Positions 49,960-58,451 of a stretch of 64,000 nucleotides of DNA are shown piece after piece. The position numbers were made by a program, and so were the translations under genes. The notes beneath the pieces are model-generated. The model searched no databases. It worked only from the letters and a program-made list of their open reading frames with translations, and was not told where the DNA came from. The stretch spans positions 2,070,090-2,134,089 of the forward strand of contig CM001438.1 in assembly GCA_000244995.1 (NCBI GenBank). Direction: 5' to 3'. This DNA comes from Burkholderiales bacterium JOSHI_001 (GTDB lineage: Bacteria > Pseudomonadota > Gammaproteobacteria > Burkholderiales > Burkholderiaceae_C). How positions within the stretch are numbered: position 1 is the first letter of the stretch; every line of letters begins with the position of its first letter.

Positions 49960-50499
49960 TCACTGAGCGACCATGGACTGAACACTGGAGACGCACAAGC
50001 GAAAGCAATTGGTTCCAGCATTCAGGAGCCATGCGATTTGGTCTGGTCTATAGGATGGACAAACCTCAGCATCAGCGAGCCAGTGCTGAACCTGATGCTC
50101 ATAGGTATGTGTGTAGGCCGAGAAGATCTTCCAGTTGTCTTGATACAGGATGCGATGTGCCTCGGACTCGGGATGCAACTTTTCCAGCGCCCTTATCACC
50201 GATGCCATATCCATCTGCGACCTGCCACCCAGCGCGAAATTCGTGACTTGCTCATCTGAGGCACAGTGCAAGACCCATTCGCCCCGAAGAGTAGCTTCCA
50301 TAAGCGGCCTAAGCAAGGCAAAGGCAGTTGCATGCAAAGGAGCTGGTCGATCCATCAAGATCAAGATCGCCGAGTGGTGCTGCTGCGCGATTGCAAAGCA
50401 AGCCAATGCGACGCGGCGCCTGGCATCGACCTTGAGGCGCAAGCCGTGAAGGAGCGTGCCGTATTGCTCGGCCTGCAATTTCGCTTCGTCGAGAGTCAT
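49960..50499 (-). CDS. DUF6988-like helical protein
   Basis: 179 residues, all-helical. RRRVALACFAIAQQHHSAIL, then FALLRPLMEATLRGEWVLHC and the HWLADAEVCPSYRPDQIAW end resemble DUF6988 / DUF5677-type proteins of unknown function, which share a four-helix fold with a central Arg-Pro-x-x-E. Name from memory. Confidence 0.68.
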   Translation of the reverse strand: MTLDEAKLQAEQYGTLLHGLRLKVDARRRVALACFAIAQQHHSAILILMDRPAPLHATAFALLRPLMEATLRGEWVLHCASDEQVTNFALGGRSQMDMASVIRALEKLHPESEAHRILYQDNWKIFSAYTHTYEHQVQHWLADAEVCPSYRPDQIAWLLNAGTNCFRLCVSSVQSMVAQ

Positions 50500-50512
50500 T
50501 ACGTTTCGTGAG

Positions 50513-50641
50513 GCCTAACGTTCGAGGTAAGGCGGGCCCTACAGCGGAGCGGGTAAGGCCCGGCAGGGACAATGATGACTTTGGCCTTGCCGGGCCTTAC
50601 GCGCGCAGCTGTTGGGGCTCGCCTTGACCGAGGGGTTAGGC
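50513..50641 (-). repeat. attC, class A (VOC cassette 1 paralog)
   Basis: 129 bp. End pentamer GGCAC, 5/5 match. Confidence 0.96.
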
Positions 50642-50681
50642 GGCACTTTTTGGGCAAGGCCTTGGGCCAACCGCCCAATGC

Positions 50682-51074
50682 TCAGGTCGGGCGGTGCAGC
50701 GCGCAAAGCTTGTTGCCATCAGGATCTCGGACATAGGCAAGGTAGAGCGCCCCCATCTTTCCCTCCCGCAAGCCCGGAGCCTGCTCGATTGAGGTGCCAC
50801 CGTTTGCGACGGCCTTATCGTGAAACGCGCGCACTTGGTCGGGTGAGGTGCAGGTGAACCCAATGGTGCCGCCATTTGCAAATGTGGCGGGTTGGTCATT
50901 GATGGGTTCGCTTACGCAGAATGTCCCGGCTTCATGTCGATAGAAGAGCCGCTTGTGGCCAGTGCTTGCCGAATTTTGTATTGGAGCACCAACTCCCAGC
51001 AGGCCAAGCACTGCATCGTAGAACCGCTTTGAGCGCTCGATGTCATTCGTTCCAACCATCACGTGGCTAAACAT
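50682..51074 (-). CDS. VOC-superfamily glyoxalase-like protein (copy b)
   Basis: 130 residues from ATG at 51074. Nearly the same protein as 9639. The flanking cassette tails (41 bp before the attC and the 78-bp leader) are also alike, so the whole cassette is a diverged duplicate. Confidence 0.88.
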   Translation of the reverse strand: MFSHVMVGTNDIERSKRFYDAVLGLLGVGAPIQNSASTGHKRLFYRHEAGTFCVSEPINDQPATFANGGTIGFTCTSPDQVRAFHDKAVANGGTSIEQAPGLREGKMGALYLAYVRDPDGNKLCALHRPT

Positions 51075-51151
51075 TCGCTGTCTCCTTTGTACTTGGCTTG
51101 ATGCCAAGTTGACATGGTATGCGGAACGCGGAGCAGGGCTGCATTTGTGCC

Positions 51152-51280
51152 GCCTAACGTTCGAGGTAAGGCGGGCCCTACAGCGGAGCGTGTAAGGCCC
51201 GGCAGGGACGATGAACATTTTGGCCCAGCCGGGCCTTACATGCGCAGCTGTTGGGGCTCGCCTTGACCGAGGGGTTAGGC
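51152..51280 (-). repeat. attC, class A (TM plus beta-domain cassette)
   Basis: 129 bp. End pentamer GTCAA, 5/5 match. Confidence 0.96.
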
Positions 51281-51775
51281 GTCAATTCGCTCCCAGACCC
51301 AACGGCCACTTTCAATGACATTTTTCGATTCGCTGTAGCCAAGCCAAACGCCTTCCATTTGAGCGTTACTCTGCCGAATAAGGAGGTCAAATGCGCCATG
51401 GTGGTGTGACCGGCGTTCGGGATGAAACCAAATTCCAGTAAAGAAGCGATTGTCCTTGACCGTTCCCCGTACTCGTAGCGGTCGATCGCTCTCTGTTCGC
51501 TTTGCCGAGTCTTCGTTCAATCGATGAGGAACGATCCGACCTACAACTGACCCGAAGAGGGTAGAGATTTCTATCGCTTGCACGAACTTCACTTCAGGAG
51601 AGCCATAGTAGAACGTGGCTTTCCACAGACCAGTGACACCCTCTTCCTTCTTGGAACCGAGGCGTGTGACCAAAGGCGCCAGGCGATCTTTCAGCGGTTC
51701 GCTTACGAGAAGCGTGATCACCACTGCAACTATTGGCCCAAAGACGAATTTCAGCAGAAACAGCAGCAGTTCCAA
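51275..51775 (-). CDS. Membrane-anchored beta-barrel-like protein, possible effector
   Basis: 166 residues. One N-terminal helix (FVFGPIVAVVITLLVSEP), a charged linker, then a beta-rich domain: GLWKATFYYGSPEVKFVQAI, SVVGRIVPH, LRVRGTVKDNRFFTGIWFHP and MEGVWLGYSESKN, ending SGRWVWERID. Repeated G-x-W strand turns suggest a lipocalin-like barrel. Helix plus barrel recalls Cap15-type membrane effectors, but the link is only architectural. Stop in the attC. Confidence 0.62.
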   Translation of the reverse strand: MELLLFLLKFVFGPIVAVVITLLVSEPLKDRLAPLVTRLGSKKEEGVTGLWKATFYYGSPEVKFVQAIEISTLFGSVVGRIVPHRLNEDSAKRTESDRPLRVRGTVKDNRFFTGIWFHPERRSHHHGAFDLLIRQSNAQMEGVWLGYSESKNVIESGRWVWERIDA

Positions 51776-51802
51776 GTTCGCTCCAGGTATTGGTTGTTTG
51801 AC

Positions 51803-51931
51803 GCCTAACGTTTGAATTAACGCGGGCCCGACAGCTGGCCGGGCATGACATGACTGCGACGATAGCTGATTTGGCGCAGGCAGGGCAGGCCCGGCCAGCT
51901 GTTGGGGCTCGCGTTGAATGAAGGGTTAGGC
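51803..51931 (-). repeat. attC, class B (family X copy 4)
   Basis: 129 bp. End pentamer ACCGC, 5/5 match. Confidence 0.96.
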
Positions 51932-52381
51932 ACCGCTCTTGCCGAAGCGACCGTTTGGCCGGGCCTTTGTGGGACTCGCCTGCGGTGTTTGCCGAATGGA
52001 GATGGGCGCCGAAGTACCGCCCCGCGGCCATGCCAGCCAGCTTGCGGGCCGCAAACCGCCTCGGGCATGGGCTGCGAAGCAGCCTATGCAGTAGGCAAGG
52101 CTGGTTGGCACAACGGGCCAAGCAGCCGCACGGCCTTGCCGAAAGTGGCCGAAGCGCGCGGGGTTGCAACTTGCGGCTTGGTGTTTGGCAACTTCTCTTC
52201 TTGCCAAGATCTCGGTGCCAATGTCCGCGCTTAACCAGGACTGATGCATGCCTTGCGCCTTGGCGGCGGCTTGCCGCAACCTTCTCGTGCCATTTGAGCC
52301 GTCCGTGTTCTCGGAGGTGAACCGCAATCTCCTTGCGGTGGTGGCACTGCTATGCGGACTAGACATGCTGGCATTCGCGGT
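51932..52381. other. Family X cassette, copy 4 (no credible gene)
   Basis: 450 bp. Few differences from the copy at 29557, including one compensating length change elsewhere that keeps 450 bp. Confidence 0.58.
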
Positions 52382-52510
52382 GCCTAACGTTCGAGGTAAG
52401 GCGGGCCCTACAGCGGAGCGCGTAAGGCCCGGCAGGGACGATGATAACTTTGGCCCAGCCGGGCCTTACGCGCGCAGCTGTTGGGGCTCGCCTTGACCGA
52501 GGGGTTAGGC
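52382..52510 (-). repeat. attC, class A (tautomerase cassette)
   Basis: 129 bp. End pentamer CACGC, 5/5 match. Confidence 0.96.
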
Positions 52511-52547
52511 CACGCTGCATTGCGCTGACGTTGCATGCGAGCCATGC

Positions 52548-52916
52548 CTATTGAACCAGTACACCACCGAAGGCGATACGACCTTTGCCTGGTGGAGCGT
52601 ATTCGACGTGAACTAGGCTCGTGTCTCGACGGAGCACCGAGGCGACGGCATGTGCAACTTGTGTCGCCTGAGTTGCCATTGCTTCTCCTTCAGGCAGGTT
52701 GGCCAGCAAGAGTGTGACGAAGACTGGCAGTTCCTGCTGAGTGGCTCCTGATTCATTCTCGGCATAGTGCGCGGCTGCCAGAGTTGAAATGCGAACCCAG
52801 GTTCGACCAGGTGGAGTGTTGAACACCTTGCCAAGTGTGTCCGCGATTGCCTGCGCTGTGCCTAAAGGCGGGGGCAGTGCATCTGGCACGACAAGTTGAA
52901 CGTCAACGATTGGCAT
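52548..52916 (-). CDS. Tautomerase-superfamily protein
   Basis: 122 residues. MPIVDVQLVVPD places a proline directly after the initiator Met, the catalytic Pro1 of the 4-oxalocrotonate tautomerase / CHMI fold. TAQAIADTLGKVFNTPPGRT-W gives the following helix and Arg. The second half repeats the beta-alpha pattern (LPVFVTLLLANLPEGEAMAT). Likely a keto-enol tautomerase of unknown substrate. Confidence 0.83.
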   Translation of the reverse strand: MPIVDVQLVVPDALPPPLGTAQAIADTLGKVFNTPPGRTWVRISTLAAAHYAENESGATQQELPVFVTLLLANLPEGEAMATQATQVAHAVASVLRRDTSLVHVEYAPPGKGRIAFGGVLVQ

Positions 52917-52924
52917 TTTGCGTG

Positions 52925-53053
52925 GCCTAACGTTCGAGTTAACCGGCCCGCGGAAGCAGGCACCGTAAGGCCGGGCTGAGATGATGCACCATGTGCCTCA
53001 GCCCGGCCTTACGGTGCCTGCCGTAGCGGGTCCGGTTGAACGAGGGGTTAGGC
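52925..53053 (-). repeat. attC, class G (HAD cassette)
   Basis: 129 bp, GTTCGAGTTAACCGGCCCGC after the box and its own central palindrome. End pentamer ATCAC, 5/5 match. Confidence 0.94.
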
Positions 53054-53344
53054 ATCACTCGCTGCGGCAGGGTAGACGTGTTTGCAGAAGCGCCACTCAC
53101 CGACGGGCTGGTCGTCGATGTACGAGGTTGGCTTGGGAAGGAAGGCAACAAAGCATCCTTCAATCTTCAGCTCCTGGGCTGTCGCTCTTGCGTACTCGGC
53201 ACCTCCTGAACTCCAAAGGTACATCTCGGCTCCGCCTTCGTACAGTGCGCGGACGTTGGCGACGACTCCTGGCATTGGGATTCGCTTTGCACCCACTGAC
53301 CTGATTAGGGTGTCATCAACGTCGACAAAGACAATCTTCTTCAT
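53048..53344 (-). CDS. Compact HAD-like hydrolase
   Basis: 98 residues. Motif I IVFVDVDDTLIRS (Asp8, Asp10), motif II region LWSSGGAEYARATA, and a late PTSYIDDQPVGEW with the Asp-Asp of motif IV. Shorter than most HAD phosphatases, with no cap domain. Probably a small phosphatase. The 147 bp before it up to the attC show no gene. Stop in the attC. Confidence 0.82.
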   Translation of the reverse strand: MKKIVFVDVDDTLIRSVGAKRIPMPGVVANVRALYEGGAEMYLWSSGGAEYARATAQELKIEGCFVAFLPKPTSYIDDQPVGEWRFCKHVYPAAASDA

Positions 53345-53491
53345 CTTGTTCTCGATTCGGTGCTCGCCGGCTCAATTCTTACTGGGGCTGTTTCGGTAGC
53401 TAAGCTCGATGGGTTTCGGGGATCGTGACACGGACAACGAGGATTCGGCTTGGCAGGGAAATGATGATGCGCTGCTGGGCTTCTTTGTGAT

Positions 53492-53620
53492 GCCTAACGT
53501 TTGAATTAACGCGGGCCCGACAGCTGGCCGGGCATGACATGACTGCGACGATAGCTGATTTGGCGCAGGCAGGGCAGGCCCGGCCAGCTGTTGGGGCTCG
53601 CGTTGAATGAAGGGTTAGGC
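53492..53620 (-). repeat. attC, class B (family X copy 5)
   Basis: 129 bp. End pentamer ACCGC, 5/5 match. Confidence 0.96.
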
Positions 53621-54069
53621 ACCGCCGTGCCGAAGCGAGCGTTTGGCCGGGCCTTTGTGGAACTCGCCTGCGGTAGTTGCCAGGGTGAACTGAACGCCGA
53701 AGTACCGCCCCGCGGCCTTGCCAGCCAGCCGCCTGACCGAAGACCGCCTCGGGCATGGGCTGCGCAGCAGCCGATGCAGCAGGGAAGGCTGGTTGGCGCA
53801 ACGGGCCAAGCAGCCGCACGGCCTTGCCGAATTTGGCCGAAGCGCGCGGTGGTGAACCTTGCGGCTTGGTGTTTGGCAATTCCTCTTCTTGCAAGAGTCT
53901 CGGTGTCAATGTCCGTGCACAGGCCGGCCTGATACACGCCTTGCGCATTGGCTGCGGCTTGCCGCAGCTTCCTCTTGCCATTTGTGCAGGTCGTGATCTC
54001 GGAGGTGGCCAGCATTTTCCTTGCGGTGGTGGCATTGCGATGCGGCCTAGGCATGCTGGTTTTCGCGGT
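53621..54069. other. Family X cassette, copy 5 (no credible gene)
   Basis: 449 bp. Has GCTGCGCAGCAGC where most copies have GCTGCGAAGCAGC, and CTGCGG-CTTG-CCGCAG near 53953. Confidence 0.58.
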
Positions 54070-54198
54070 GCCTAACGTTCGAGGTAAGGCGGGCCCTACA
54101 GCGGAGCGTGCAAGCCCCGGAGCGGACGATGATAACTTTGGCCGTTCCGGGGCTTGCACGCGTAGCTGTTGGGGCTCGCCTTGACCGAGGGGTTAGGC
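54070..54198 (-). repeat. attC, class A (GFA cassette 2)
   Basis: 129 bp. End pentamer GTCTC, 5/5 match. Confidence 0.96.
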
Positions 54199-54205
54199 GT
54201 CTCTG

Positions 54206-54607
54206 TCACTCTGCCTCGGGCGCCCACTCTGGATACGCGGTGATCTCGGGCCCGTACTTCAACCAAGGAACCGAGTGTGAGGACCAGATCTGATGCACGG
54301 GTTCCTGCTTCGGGTCGTCATCGAGGGTGGCGACCCGGAGGATGACGACCTCGCTCTCCTCCCGCTGTGCGACAAGCTGCGTGCCGCATGTGCCACAGAA
54401 GTATCTGAGCTTGCCAGGTGATGACTCGTATGACTTCAGACAATCTTCACCTTTGGTCCACCTGAAGTTCTCGCGCAACACTTCAGCTGCTGTATTGAAC
54501 GCCGCCGCGTGCGCCTTTCGACAAGTCCGACATGAGCAATGCTGGATCGGTGAGTCGAGCCGGGACACCTCGTATTCGACGGCTTCGCAAAGGCAGCTTC
54601 CTCGCAT
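54206..54607 (-). CDS. GFA-family zinc protein
   Basis: 133 residues from MRGSCLCEAVEYEVSR at 54607, with GGGAG about 9 bp upstream. Zinc cysteines GSCLCEA, HCSCRTCRKAHA and YFCGTCGTQL. Distinct from the GFA protein at 3332. About 100 bp lie between the ATG and the preceding attC. Confidence 0.88.
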   Translation of the reverse strand: MRGSCLCEAVEYEVSRLDSPIQHCSCRTCRKAHAAAFNTAAEVLRENFRWTKGEDCLKSYESSPGKLRYFCGTCGTQLVAQREESEVVILRVATLDDDPKQEPVHQIWSSHSVPWLKYGPEITAYPEWAPEAE

Positions 54608-54705
54608 GGCAACGACTCCCAGATGCATGGTTCGGTGTGACTCTGCCGCGTCCGTTGGGTGCGAGACCGAGGAGCGAGATTGTCGTCTGTCGGACCGATT
54701 GAGAC

Positions 54706-54831
54706 GCCTAACGTTCGAGGTGAGGCGGGGCCAACGGCGAGACGCCAGGCCCGGCGGAAGGATGATAAGCACAACCTGTAGCCGGGCCTGGCGTCTTGCC
54801 GTTGGGCCTCGCCTCGACCGAGGTGTTAGGC
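54706..54831 (-). repeat. attC, class D (ASCH cassette)
   Basis: 126 bp. End pentamer GTCAC, 5/5 match. Confidence 0.95.
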
Positions 54832-55311
54832 GTCACTTCCTGGCGCGGGGCGAAAGATGACTTCGAACCGCTCGCAGACCACAGGCATACGCGGGTCTGG
54901 CGTCCGGCCAATACGCTGGCACTCCCGCCCGAAGTAGGCAGTGTGTGCCCTGCGCCAGTACTCGAGCGAACCGTCCCCTTCGCCTTCGACCGAAGCAAAC
55001 TCGGCGGTGACCTCTTCAAAGGGCCCGATATCGACGCGCGTGGTCTCTATGACGCACTGGGGCTGTCTGGCGAAGTTGGTTACCACGCTAAGGTTCCCAG
55101 GCTCTGGGACGAGGGCGCCGGCCTTCTGAAACGACCACAAGAGGCCTGCGGTTGCCCGCTTCCGACCCGCGAGGACAAGCTGCGCCAGTTCGTTGGCGCT
55201 CGGTTCGTTGTCATCGAAGAAGAACGCTTCAAGAAAGCGAGGCGTCGGATCTTCTGTTCGTGTGGCAATGAACTCGCGCCAGAACGGAGCGATGTGCTCG
55301 GGTACGGGCAT
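54826..55311 (-). CDS. ASCH-domain protein
   Basis: 161 residues from ATG at 55311. LAQLVLAGRKRATAGLLWSF holds the ASCH G-x-K-x-x-T loop; PGNLSVVTNFARQPQCVIET and VDIGPFEEVTAEFASVEGEG follow, ending ERFEVIF. ASCH is a PUA-like fold; members bind RNA or act as small amidohydrolases. Stop in the attC. Confidence 0.88.
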   Translation of the reverse strand: MPVPEHIAPFWREFIATRTEDPTPRFLEAFFFDDNEPSANELAQLVLAGRKRATAGLLWSFQKAGALVPEPGNLSVVTNFARQPQCVIETTRVDIGPFEEVTAEFASVEGEGDGSLEYWRRAHTAYFGRECQRIGRTPDPRMPVVCERFEVIFRPAPGSDA

Positions 55312-55317
55312 GGTGAC

Positions 55318-55446
55318 GCCTAACGTTCGAGCTAAGCGGTCGCCAACGGCAGGACGCCAGGCCCGGGCCGGTGAAAATGTACAGCGTACCACCGGCCCGG
55401 GCCTGGTGGCCTGCCGTTGGCGCTCCGCTTGAGCGAGGGGTTAGGC
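55318..55446 (-). repeat. attC, class E (NTF2-like cassette carrying IS481)
   Basis: 129 bp. End pentamer AGCAC, 5/5 match across the IS481. Confidence 0.94.
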
Positions 55447-55453
55447 AGCACTT

Positions 55454-56761
55454 GGTACGGACCGGGTTGATGGGTGACACTTTAGTCTGGGTTGATAGGT
55501 AACACACCGATGGACGATGGACTCCTTGAAGGAGGAGTCCGATGCCTTGGAGTGAGACCACGACCATGGATGCGAAGGTGGCATTTATTCTGGATTGGAA
55601 GAGCCAGAAATACCAGGTGACGGAGCTGTGCGCGAGGTACGGCGTGAGCCGCAAGACGGCGTACAAGTGGATCAACCGGTACCTTGAAGACGGGCCGGAC
55701 GGGCTGTGGGACCGCAGCCATGCACCCAGGCGTTCGCCACACCGCACAAGCGCGCAGGTGGAGCAAGCGATCGTGCAGCAGAGGCTGCGGCATCCGAGCT
55801 GGGGCCCGAAGAAGCTGATCTGGACGCTGCAGCGCTGGCAACCGGAGCTGGAACTGCCCAGCCTGGGGACGGTGGCAGAGATCCTGAAGCGCAACGACCT
55901 GGTGCTGGCCAAGAGAAGGCCCAGAGCGGTGGGCCACCCCGGGCGGCCGAGCATGGCGGTGAGCAAGCCCAACGACAGTTGGAGCATCGACTTCAAGGGG
56001 CAGTTCAGGACGGGCGACGGCAAGTACCTGTACCCGCTGACGGTGACGGACAACCACAGCCGCTACCTGCTGGCGTGCCAGGGGCTGCCGGGCACGTTGC
56101 TGGAGCCCACGCAGGCGGTACTGAGCCGGGTGTTCAAGGAGCATGGGCTGCCCAGCCGGATGAGAAGCGACAACGGGGTGCCATTCGCGGCGTACACGCT
56201 GGGAAGGTTGAGTCGGCTGTCGGTGTGGCTGTTGAAGCTGGGGGTGATGCCGGAACTGATCGAGCCGGGCAAGCCCCAGCAGAATGGGCGGCACGAGAGG
56301 ATGCACAGGACGCTGAAGGACGAGACGTTGAAGCCGCCGGGGGCCAACGCTGGAGTGCAGCAGAGGAAGTTCAACAGCTGGCGACAAGAATTCAACCAGG
56401 ACAGGCCGCACGAGGCCCACGACGGGTTGACACCGGCGGACGTGCATGTGAACTCGACGAGGCAAATGCCCAGCAAGCTGCTGCAGCCCGAGTACCCTGA
56501 CCGATTCGAGGTTCGCTACGTCAGCGCCAACGGCGGAATTCGATGGCGCAAGAAGTGGCTGAATGTGAGCAGCGTTCTGATTGGAGAACACGTGGGCTTG
56601 GAAGAAGTTGACGACGGCAAGTGGGACGTCTACTTCGCCAACTACAGGCTGGGAACATTGAATGAACGCTTCATGAGAATTGAGGATGTCCTCGGTAAAC
56701 TGAAGCGCCGCGTGTAACCCATCAACCCGGACTATCTGTCACCCATCATCCCGACTGCTCA
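55454..56761 (+). mobile_element. IS481-family element, copy 2
   Basis: 1308 bp, apparently identical to 35822-37129. Flanked by CTT on both sides (55451-55453, 56762-56764). Again within a few bases of a class E attC and in the same orientation as copy 1. Confidence 0.88.
55542..56717 (+). CDS. IS481-family transposase
   Basis: 391 residues, same translation as the gene at 35910; HTH and DDE motifs intact. Confidence 0.95.
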   Translation: MPWSETTTMDAKVAFILDWKSQKYQVTELCARYGVSRKTAYKWINRYLEDGPDGLWDRSHAPRRSPHRTSAQVEQAIVQQRLRHPSWGPKKLIWTLQRWQPELELPSLGTVAEILKRNDLVLAKRRPRAVGHPGRPSMAVSKPNDSWSIDFKGQFRTGDGKYLYPLTVTDNHSRYLLACQGLPGTLLEPTQAVLSRVFKEHGLPSRMRSDNGVPFAAYTLGRLSRLSVWLLKLGVMPELIEPGKPQQNGRHERMHRTLKDETLKPPGANAGVQQRKFNSWRQEFNQDRPHEAHDGLTPADVHVNSTRQMPSKLLQPEYPDRFEVRYVSANGGIRWRKKWLNVSSVLIGEHVGLEEVDDGKWDVYFANYRLGTLNERFMRIEDVLGKLKRRV

Positions 56762-56788
56762 CTTCGCTCACGTCCGTGTTGTGACCAA

Positions 56789-57244
56789 TTACTCCGGGAT
56801 CGGAAACGTTGCTTGAGAGTTGATGAGCCAGTCGCCGCCTTCTGAAGTTGCCGTGATCACAAAGAAGGCAGGCCAAGGCTTGTCGTTCGGGCGGTCAGTC
56901 CTGCCGAAGCTGTATGTTCCCGTGACAACAACCGCCCCAGGGGTCAGTGACTTCACTCTCTGGCTCTCGACCTTCATGACTGGGCGAACAGTTCCCTTGC
57001 ACGCGCCGGCAAAGTACTCTCGCAGTGCCTCTCGTCCGACGAGGGGTTTCGGCGTGCTCGGAGATATGAACTCGGCGGTTGGCACGTACCGACCAACGAG
57101 AGCGTCAAGCTCGCACACACTAAAGAGTTCGGCGATTCGAGGCACTACGGCCTCAGGGCTGCCCGGCGATCTGGAGGCAGGCGTTTGCTGCGCACATCCA
57201 GCCACGAGGGCCGCCAGAAGGTAAAACGGAGGGGAAGCGCGCAT
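56789..57244 (-). CDS. Lipoprotein with NTF2/SnoaL-like domain
   Basis: 151 residues from ATG at 57244. Lipobox LVAGC (Cys18). The mature domain RIAELFSVCELDALVGRYVP, FISPSTPKPLVGREALREYF and a C-terminal strand FFVITATSEGGDWLINSQAT follow the DUF4440/SnoaL cone fold. The IS481 lies 27 bp beyond its stop and leaves it intact. Confidence 0.83.
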   Translation of the reverse strand: MRASPPFYLLAALVAGCAQQTPASRSPGSPEAVVPRIAELFSVCELDALVGRYVPTAEFISPSTPKPLVGREALREYFAGACKGTVRPVMKVESQRVKSLTPGAVVVTGTYSFGRTDRPNDKPWPAFFVITATSEGGDWLINSQATFPIPE

Positions 57245-57259
57245 AGTGGGCCTTGTGCT

Positions 57260-57388
57260 GCCTAACGTTCGAGCTAACCCGCGTGACGCGGCTTGGCAGG
57301 CTGGCCGTGCGGCCGATGATGACCAACACGGCCGCGCGGCCAGGCTGCCAAGCCGTGGCACGTCGGGTGGTTGAGCGAGGGGTTAGGC
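57260..57388 (-). repeat. attC, class C (ExbD/TolR-like cassette)
   Basis: 129 bp. End pentamer TGCAT, 5/5 match. Confidence 0.93.
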
Positions 57389-57408
57389 TGCATTTTGCTG
57401 CCTACGTG

Positions 57409-57774
57409 CTACTTTGCCTGCCGAGAGACGAAACGGATGCGCGCAATCTTGGCGCTCTGCGCGGCGACAACTGCACGGCCAACCGCCTGGTGATTGGCAT
57501 CGACGGACGCAAGGATCTCGAGCTCCAAGCTCGAGCCAGAGGATTGGAGCGTGCGAAGTTCCTCTGAGAGGCTTGAATCCGAGACTACCCGGCCATTCAG
57601 CGTGTATGCACCCGTTGAATCTACGTTGATTGTGACGATCTTCGGAGACTCCGAAGGGGAGCAACCACTTGCAGCTAGAAAGTAGACCAAGGCGACGCTC
57701 GAACTCACGAAGCGCACCAAGAAGCCTTGCCTCGATGGGTGAGTGGCGAGGCAATTGGCGAAAGTGGTGTTCAT
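57409..57774 (-). CDS. Envelope protein with ExbD/TolR-like periplasmic domain
   Basis: 121 residues from ATG at 57774. Hydrophobic leader then LAASGCSPS, so perhaps a lipoprotein. IVTINVDSTGAYTLNGRVVS and LELEILASVDANHQAVGRAV match the swapped-hairpin periplasmic domain of ExbD/TolR. The proton-channel Asp helix of true ExbD is not evident, so it may be a domain orphan. Confidence 0.7.
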   Translation of the reverse strand: MNTTFANCLATHPSRQGFLVRFVSSSVALVYFLAASGCSPSESPKIVTINVDSTGAYTLNGRVVSDSSLSEELRTLQSSGSSLELEILASVDANHQAVGRAVVAAQSAKIARIRFVSRQAK

Positions 57775-57777
57775 GCA

Positions 57778-57906
57778 GCCTAACGTTTGAGCTAAGCCGA
57801 CCACTGCGGCAGGGCGCTTGGCCGGCAGGGACGAGGATAACCAATGCCGGCCCTGCCGGCCAAGCGGCCTGCCGTAGTGGGTCGGCGCTTGAGCGAAGGG
57901 TTAGGC
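57778..57906 (-). repeat. attC, class C (two small membrane genes cassette)
   Basis: 129 bp. End pentamer CGCAT, 5/5 match. Confidence 0.93.
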
Positions 57907-57912
57907 CGCATT

Positions 57913-58107
57913 TCAGTCGCGGCCATGGGACGGCGGGCTTGGTTGAAAGCACTGTTCAGGATCCGCGACGAAAAGCCAACCAACTGCGAGACAGATTGGA
58001 ACTCCCACAAACGACCACTGGCTGGAAGTGAAGTGCCATGCAATGGCGCTAGCCAGTGCGCCGGCGGCGAGGCACAGAAGAAGTAGAACTACACGGCCCA
58101 TTGGCAC
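57913..58107 (-). CDS. Small two-helix membrane protein
   Basis: 64 residues, GTG at 58107 directly after the TAA of the upstream gene (TAAGTG); an ATG two codons later is the alternative. Helices VVLLLLCLAAGALASAIAW and FVGVPICLAVGWLFVA. Tail PSPPSHGRD. Confidence 0.6.
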   Translation of the reverse strand: MPMGRVVLLLLCLAAGALASAIAWHFTSSQWSFVGVPICLAVGWLFVADPEQCFQPSPPSHGRD

Positions 58108-58302
58108 TTACGACCGACCAGTGACAAACAGCTTCCATGATGGGTATAGCGCGAGTGCAAAGCACAGAAGACCCACCAAAAGTGGCAATTGCCCCTGAAG
58201 TTCGATGGAGAACGCGGCTTCAAGTAGCCATAGGAGTGCAAACCACCACGCGAGGCCCATTGCGAGTACGCCGCCGACGAAAAGGATGGCTCTGGAAAGC
58301 AC
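58108..58302 (-). CDS. Small two-helix membrane protein
   Basis: 64 residues. Helices ILFVGGVLAMGLAWWFALLW and LPLLVGLLCFALALYPSW. First of two adjacent genes of identical length; both lack recognisable families and may act as a pair. Confidence 0.6.
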   Translation of the reverse strand: MLSRAILFVGGVLAMGLAWWFALLWLLEAAFSIELQGQLPLLVGLLCFALALYPSWKLFVTGRS

Positions 58303-58321
58303 GAAGTTCGTTCCCTATGCG

Positions 58322-58450
58322 GCCTAACGTTCGAGGTAAGGCGGGCCCTACAGCGGAGCGTGTAAGCCCCGCGTAGGACGATGATAACTTTGGCCTGCGC
58401 GGGGCTTGCGCGCGCAGCTGTTGGGGCTCGCCTTGACCGAGGGGTTAGCC
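58322..58450 (-). repeat. attC, class A with GGCTAAC box (three-TM cassette)
   Basis: 129 bp; right box GTTAGCC on the plus strand. The same cassette's start at 58961 reads GTTAGCC on the minus strand. End pentamer GTCAC, 5/5 match. Confidence 0.95.
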
Positions 58451-58451
58451 G

